NCBI GenBank assembly: GCA_016207625.1
Contig: JACQPF010000358.1
Span: forward strand, 1 to 8,756
Length of the DNA: 8,756 nucleotides
From: Elusimicrobiota bacterium
GTDB taxonomy: Bacteria; Elusimicrobiota; Elusimicrobia; FEN-1173
Direction: 5' to 3'
The notes beneath the pieces were generated by a model. That model made no database searches, was not told the DNA's origin, and was given only the letters and a program-made list of their open reading frames with translations. Of the stretch, positions 6,801 through 8,756 are shown in pieces. The stretch's first letter is position 1; each line of letters starts with the position of its first letter. The position numbers and the translations under genes are program-made.

Positions 6801-8756
6801 GGCCATGGCCTGCGCATCGGGTTCGGGCAGCCTGAGTGAACTCAACAAGGCCTCCCGGGCCGCCTGCTTGCCTTTCTCATCCAGCCGCTGGAACCAGCCC
6901 AGGAGCGCTTCGAAGTCCCGATCCAAGGGCAGGATGCCCACATCCTCCGGGTCCAAGCCGCAGGTCAGGTGTTTCTTGACGGTGGTTCCACCGAGATAGG
7001 TGGGTCGCCCCGGAAGACCTATGCCGAACTCGTGGAGGTAGAGAAGGACCCCCGCCGTTTCCCCGCCTTGACGGTACCGTCCTGCGCTCAAATCGCCGTC
7101 GTCCGTGTAGGGGGCGTACAGGATGGCTACGTCTTCGGGCCCGATCAGTTCCTCTTCTTCAACTCGGACCCGTTGCAGCTCGCTCCGGTAATTCACGGTC
7201 CCATCCCAGCGGCCTCCGAGATCGATGATTTCTACACCTTCGACCTCTTGGACCTCACGGGTCGGGTCAATCGCGGGGTTCAAGATCGTCATCCGTTCCA
7301 GGTCCTCGTGGGTGTGCAGGATGATCCGGACTTTCTTGGAGGGATAGTAATCTTTTAGCCGTCCCATGTTGAGCACGTAGGCCAGGTCCCCAAGCCCGTC
7401 CTTAAAGGATTGGTGCAGGATGATGTTGATGGACCGGAAGGACGGCAATGCGCTGGTCGCGAGGGCCTGCTGAAGGGACTGGATCCGCTTTTCCGTCTCC
7501 TCATCGGCCGCCTCGGCTCGGCCGGCGTCTTCCGCGGGGCCGAAATCTTCCGTGGTCGGCTTCTTTTCGGCGCCGCCCAGGACGCGCTTCACGGCGAAGG
7601 CGATGAGGGGCTTGATGGAAACCACCTGGGAAGCCGGAATGTCCGCCGGGAGGGGAACGGACTCGCTGGCGATCACGAGGCGCGGGGGCATCCGCCGCTT
7701 TTGATGGTCGACCCGGTCCGCCGCCGGCCGTTCGGAGGTCTTCTGCTCCTCGGCGCTCAACCCGGCATCGAAAGGCTCCAGGCCCCGGTTGAACTTCCCG
7801 TGCACGACGCCGGCCGCCACGCGCCTCCAGGAAAGGCCCAGTTCCTCCACCAGCACGTAGGTGGCGCTTAAGAGCGTGGAGCCCTGGGCCGTCTCATCGT
7901 CCAGGACAAAGGCCCAGGCCTTCGACAAATCCACACCCCCCGGCAGCGCGAGCGGCTTTACCTGCACGGTCTCGCCGGGCCTTTCCTCCACAAGGAGAGG
8001 GCCCGACATCTTCACTTCGGTGGCGCTGATCCGGGTTTTGTCGAGATAGGCCGCGAACACGGCGACCTCGACGCCGAATTCTTTTTTGATCAGGTTTTGC
8101 AGAACATCCATGGCTTCCGTGATGTAGGGGTAGGAACCGTCGTCCGGAGACACAAGGACCAGGGGGCGCTGGCGGAAATGCTGCTCAATGACGGGTCCGA
8201 GCATCTTCTTCTGCTCTTGAGAAAGGTCATTGGGTTCCAGCCCCGTCATTTCCGTCACGGCGGCGTAGAACAGGTGCAGGGCCAGCGGCACGAACCCGTT
8301 CAGGTTGAAGAGCTCTTCCTCCTTCAGCCGGGTGGGGCCGCCCTGGACGCCGTAGTGCACGTTGATGGCGAAGTGGCGGTCGGTGAGCCGGTTCAGGAGG
8401 CGCAGGAAGGTCAGGGCGCTGACGGTTTCGCCCGGTTTGAATTCCTTGTCCTGCCGGCTGTAGCCTTCGTAGGTGTTGATGAGGGAGATGCTGTTCACGC
8501 CCCGTTCGCGCAGGGCCGCGAGGGTCAAAAGCAGCTTCACGATGTTTTCGCCGCCCAGGGTGGAATGGATGAGGGTGACGTTGTGGCCCTGCAGGTTCCC
8601 GGGCAGATCCACCGCCCAGGAACGCGACGGATCCATGGAAACTTTCACCAGCTCGGATTTGGCGTGGATTTTTTCCGCGGCGCGTTTGGATGATTCCTCA
8701 AGCTGGGGGTTCATGTAGAGCACCCGGTCGATCCACAGGCCCTGGGTTTTCTTTTC
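1..8756 (-). CDS. Internal part of a giant multidomain membrane protein gene, open at both ends
   Basis: One minus-strand frame starting at base 8756 runs through 2,918 codons to base 3 with no stop codon, leaving two bases of the next codon. Recognisable motifs at residues 94, 464, 691, 781, 895, 1259, 1476, 1897, 2096, 2406, 2539, 2703, 2759 and 2796 all lie in this frame, so there is no frameshift between them. Domains in order: PRPP-synthetase-like, glycosyltransferase-like, EamA/DMT membrane block, HELGH metallopeptidase-like, unassigned helical region, CPBP-like membrane block, HD phosphohydrolase, kinase-like fold and VTC2-like HIT domain. Third codon positions are strongly G/C, as expected of true coding sequence at about 60% GC. 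No start codon is assigned because the PRPP-synthetase fold already begins within 15 residues of the window edge and in-frame ATGs show no convincing ribosome binding site. The true length, function as a unit and processing are unknown. Confidence 0.96.
876..956 (-). other. Proline-rich linker before the HIT domain, residues ~2601-2627
   Basis: A short spacer containing SETPPPASRLEQILEEG and ARTPAPDSGP separates the kinase-like fold from the VTC2-like domain. Prolines flank one short helix. This is typical of a boundary between two modules. Confidence 0.55.
957..1571 (-). other. Domain: protein-kinase-like fold (APH/RIO type) with altered catalytic loop, residues ~2396-2600
   Basis: A compact kinase-like fold of about 205 residues. 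It has a glycine-rich turn RIGGGQTND (2405-2413), a strand WVVRVRK (2422-2428) in the position of the ATP-binding Lys, and an alpha-C-like helix EAEFEKFRWLAELGLGPAP (2436-2454) that supplies a Glu. The hinge is YLLVEKIEGKSLEEIL (2465-2480), a typical 'lvee.i.G.sL..l'. The catalytic loop is QIHEWTVGNIMI (2514-2525), aligned with HNDLHPGNIM: N2522 is kept but the catalytic Asp position holds E2517. The metal-binding DFG equivalent is VVDAES (2537-2542) with D2539, as in APH-type 'iDfE'. The Asp-to-Glu change makes normal kinase activity uncertain. A pseudokinase, a divergent small-molecule kinase or an AMPylase-like enzyme are alternatives. It lies next to the HD domain in the chain. Confidence 0.68.
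1572..2216 (-). other. Unassigned region between HD and kinase-like domains, residues ~2181-2395
   Basis: About 215 residues. The first part is helical and probably continues the HD fold (ALDRFLSLREKLAGF). It then contains Phe/Arg-rich ERASFFRFWNRRARVHVF and VGEKSYRDFIKLVRFVHQAA, which look amphipathic. A strand-rich part follows (EEIVIDTDPDYLAW, then FGIAVRREGNRLVIGPKTDG). The last 20-30 residues, RIHYVGRFGRTSRLFVGG, lead directly into the glycine loop of the kinase-like domain. No family is recognised. Confidence 0.55.
2217..2579 (-). other. Domain: HD-superfamily metal-dependent phosphohydrolase, residues ~2060-2180
   Basis: HD domains hydrolyse phosphomonoesters or phosphodiesters of nucleotides using one or two metal ions. 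The core motif is TLLHDIGN (2093-2100) with H2096-D2097. It is followed by THNVRGAEDARALLAARG (2107-2124), which matches the 'H...GA..A...L...G' helix after the HD pair. Then come IIERHGDF (2136-2143) with H2140 and ITAFDSFGKVSG (2169-2180), supplying the conserved downstream Asp as D2173. The first metal-binding His, normally about 30 residues before HD, is not obvious (the region reads VEYEALLNRLWSL). The site may therefore be atypical or use another ligand. The HD, second-His and Asp pattern is good evidence for the fold. Substrate cannot be told. It sits between the CPBP-like membrane helices and a kinase-like domain. Confidence 0.8.
2754..3101 (-). other. Domain: four-helix membrane segment resembling a degenerate CPBP/CAAX-protease domain, residues ~1886-2001
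   Basis: Hydrophobic helices lie at about 1888-1908, 1912-1929, 1957-1974 and 1977-1995. Their motif order recalls the CPBP (ABI/Rce1-like) intramembrane protease family. There, EExxFRG in the first core helix, FxxxH in the second and HxxxN in the last form the active site. Here the counterparts are ETVLIFQGLL (1887-1896), AVFAMH (1925-1930) and HLIYN (1992-1996). The last is a full match. The first has lost the second Glu and the Arg (Gln instead), and the second is one residue out of register. If related, it is probably not catalytically normal. Alternatively these are simply anchoring helices. The even helix number leaves the following HD domain on the same side as the preceding region. 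Confidence 0.4.
3102..4151 (-). other. Unrecognised mostly helical region, residues ~1536-1885
   Basis: About 350 residues with no family I recognise. The first half is strongly charged and helical with coiled-coil-like spacing (for example RLENQYREAEKKGRKL near 1600 and LDECEQLVRALRELRER further on). The second half contains a semi-hydrophobic stretch, GKALLGDLFLLSFAGVKDMG, and Trp/Asp-rich segments such as NDGRDWLSEADTGDLL. It ends with LGLLPFWPQEWVKKYPKSL, an amphipathic lead-in to the next membrane helix. It has no long transmembrane segment, cysteine cluster or nucleotide-binding loop. It may be a scaffold between the HELGH region and the second membrane block. No function is proposed. 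Confidence 0.6.
4152..4592 (-). other. Domain: zinc metallopeptidase-like region with HELGH motif, residues ~1389-1535
   Basis: The sequence DGFIGVNRALFD (1443-1454) is followed by a hydrophobic helix, FETILMVGLLHELGHEAF (1466-1483). This contains HExxH as H1476-E1477-L-G-H1480. A beta-strand with 'VN.ALFD' followed by a helix with HELGH is the arrangement seen in small gluzincin-type peptidases. The two His would bind zinc and E1477 would act as general base. The third zinc ligand is not obvious; E1497 in VDVELTRLLF or D1495 are candidates. If active it could cut this same chain or incoming peptides, which is inference. HExxH also occurs by chance, so without the third ligand the call stays moderate. 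An inactive remnant is possible. Confidence 0.5.
4878..6047 (-). other. Domain: EamA/DMT-type ten-helix membrane transporter with an extra N-terminal helical hairpin, residues ~904-1293
   Basis: DMT-superfamily proteins move small metabolites or nucleotide sugars across the inner membrane. Two hydrophobic helices (about 904-919 and 923-938) precede a basic loop. Ten helices follow at roughly 969-990, 999-1021, 1043-1065, 1072-1095, 1112-1131, 1138-1160, 1173-1191, 1212-1240, 1247-1268 and 1275-1293. The two five-helix halves carry the EamA repeat signature. In the first half it is TPLYYLALKIISPSTASLAEV (1058-1078, with A-R-P-S following). In the second it is MALNWYSLRKLTPSAYSNI (1233-1251) followed by SALGPLMTA (1253-1261), both like the family's 'ALkytsas.asll..l.Pl'. 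Length and helix number match a complete EamA protein (about 300 residues), here embedded in a larger chain. Substrate is unknown; the preceding glycosyltransferase-like region hints at a glycan or nucleotide-sugar substrate. Confidence 0.82.
6114..6138. repeat. Perfect-to-near-perfect 11-bp inverted repeat with 3-base loop inside the gene
   Basis: The arms gccggaaggcc (6114-6124) and ggcctttcggc (6128-6138) pair along all 11 positions, with one pair that is G-T (wobble) on one strand. The loop is three bases. It encodes the linker KGRRPSGGG just upstream (in protein order) of the first membrane helix. On the coding strand it is followed by an SD-like GGAGGA, not by a T tract, so it is not an intrinsic terminator. 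The hairpin may be a by-product of G/C-rich codons. Confidence 0.6.
6147..7436 (-). other. Domain: GT-B glycosyltransferase-like region, residues ~441-870
   Basis: About 430 residues that look like two Rossmann-type halves. The first opens with a beta strand and glycine-rich turn, NIILHQSFKDGLGDLAYVL (444-462), then KKVRIILHT (474-482). It later has GLPGRPTYLGGT and TCGLDPEDVGIL, a segment like the inter-strand loops of sugar transferases. The second half starts at TIFIFADQF (690-698). It has ADGLPLCVTGVENLNNAV (752-769), which resembles the acidic nucleotide-sugar-binding region of GT-B enzymes, and then RTFVWLSRIYQD (779-790). That pattern faintly recalls the GEDSF...PFVWHIYPQ region of EarP-type protein-arginine rhamnosyltransferases, but I would not assign that family. 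Placement just before a ten-helix DMT-type transporter fits a role in transferring or exporting sugars. Codons here are less biased than in neighbouring domains. The family call is tentative; another Rossmann-type enzyme is possible. Confidence 0.42.
7437..7568 (-). other. Acidic interdomain linker, residues ~397-440
   Basis: This stretch is rich in Glu, Asp and Ala (for example EDAGRAEAADEETEKR at 409-424). It runs into a short predicted helix (IQSLQQALA, 425-433) before the first beta strand of the next domain. It looks like a flexible spacer between two independently folding enzymes. No motif is recognised. Confidence 0.6.
7569..8723 (-). other. Domain: ribose-phosphate pyrophosphokinase-like (PRPP synthetase), residues ~12-396
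   Basis: PRPP synthetases transfer pyrophosphate from ATP to ribose 5-phosphate in the cytosol, supplying nucleotide, histidine and NAD synthesis. The first half has LYMNPQLEESSKRAAEKI (13-30), like the family's FAGNATPELAQRIA start, then HSTLGGENIVKLLL (64-77) and YEGYSRQDKEFKPGE (96-110), matching the family's YFGYARQDRKFKPRE. The nucleotide-binding R101-Q102-D103 are kept, and VHYGVQG (133-139) matches LHAGQIQG with its metal/ATP His at H134. The second half has VLVSPDDG (200-207), then DKTR (239-242), matching catalytic-loop DKRR with K240 and R242 kept. The PRPP loop is LDDETAQGST (285-294), followed by VHGKF (318-322) and a family-like end at SIKPLIAFAVKRVL (380-393). At about 385 residues it exceeds the usual 310-320, with insertions around 145-185 and 325-357. 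The PRPP loop differs from DDMIDTAGT in losing the third Asp (A290). The fold is near certain; activity is plausible but unproven. Confidence 0.9.

Noticed and set aside
4800..6839. Long plus-strand open frames (4800-5642 and 5688-6839)
   Set aside because: Both are antisense to the EamA-type membrane block and the GT-like region. Their translations are low-complexity, charged and His/Arg/Gly/Gln rich without domains.
6147..7436. Assigning the GT-like region to EarP (arginine rhamnosyltransferase)
   Set aside because: Only a loose similarity in the TGVEN...FVW stretch is seen, and the rest of the domain does not match what I recall of EarP well enough to name it.
8712..8714. In-frame ATG at residue 15 as a possible gene start
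   Set aside because: The PRPP-synthetase fold already begins at about residue 12, there is no Shine-Dalgarno-like sequence at suitable spacing, and the frame stays open to the window edge.
4878..8723. Several adjacent genes joined only by overlapping starts and stops
   Set aside because: No stop codon exists in the frame at any domain boundary, so separate genes would need readthrough-free junctions that are not present.

Overview
The whole 8,756-base window is the inside of one gene. Read on the minus strand from base 8756, a single frame runs to base 3 through 2,918 codons without a stop. Neither the start nor the end of the gene is in the window, so the protein is longer than 2,918 residues. 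No intergenic DNA, RNA gene, mobile element or CRISPR array is visible. Residue numbers below count from the codon at 8756-8754 as residue 1. The frame was checked at fourteen recognisable motifs along the window, and all fall at exact multiples of three.

In protein order the chain carries: a PRPP-synthetase-like domain (about 12-396, bases 8723-7569); an acidic linker; a GT-B glycosyltransferase-like region (441-870, 7436-6147); a membrane block of two extra helices plus a ten-helix EamA/DMT-type transporter (904-1293, 6047-4878); a zinc-metallopeptidase-like region with HELGH (1389-1535, 4592-4152); about 350 residues I do not recognise (4151-3102); a four-helix membrane segment resembling a degenerate CPBP/CAAX-protease domain (3101-2754); an HD phosphohydrolase domain (2579-2217) with an unassigned extension; an APH/RIO-like kinase fold (1571-957); and a histidine-triad domain resembling GDP-L-galactose phosphorylase (VTC2/GDPGP1), running off the left edge (875-1).

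The source is a bacterium of roughly 60% GC (rough sampling of the sequence). Giant multidomain genes like this are known from candidate phyla, especially Omnitrophota (OP3), which is my best guess. It rests on architecture, not on a marker gene.

As a working picture (inference), this is a membrane-anchored megaenzyme or polyprotein. Its soluble domains handle phosphorylated sugars and nucleotides: PRPP formation, glycosyl transfer, phosphohydrolysis, phosphotransfer and GDP-hexose phosphorolysis. They are held around a DMT-type channel or flippase. Two protease-like modules raise the possibility of self-processing. The even number of predicted membrane helices before each soluble block would put all of them on the same side, presumably the cytoplasm.
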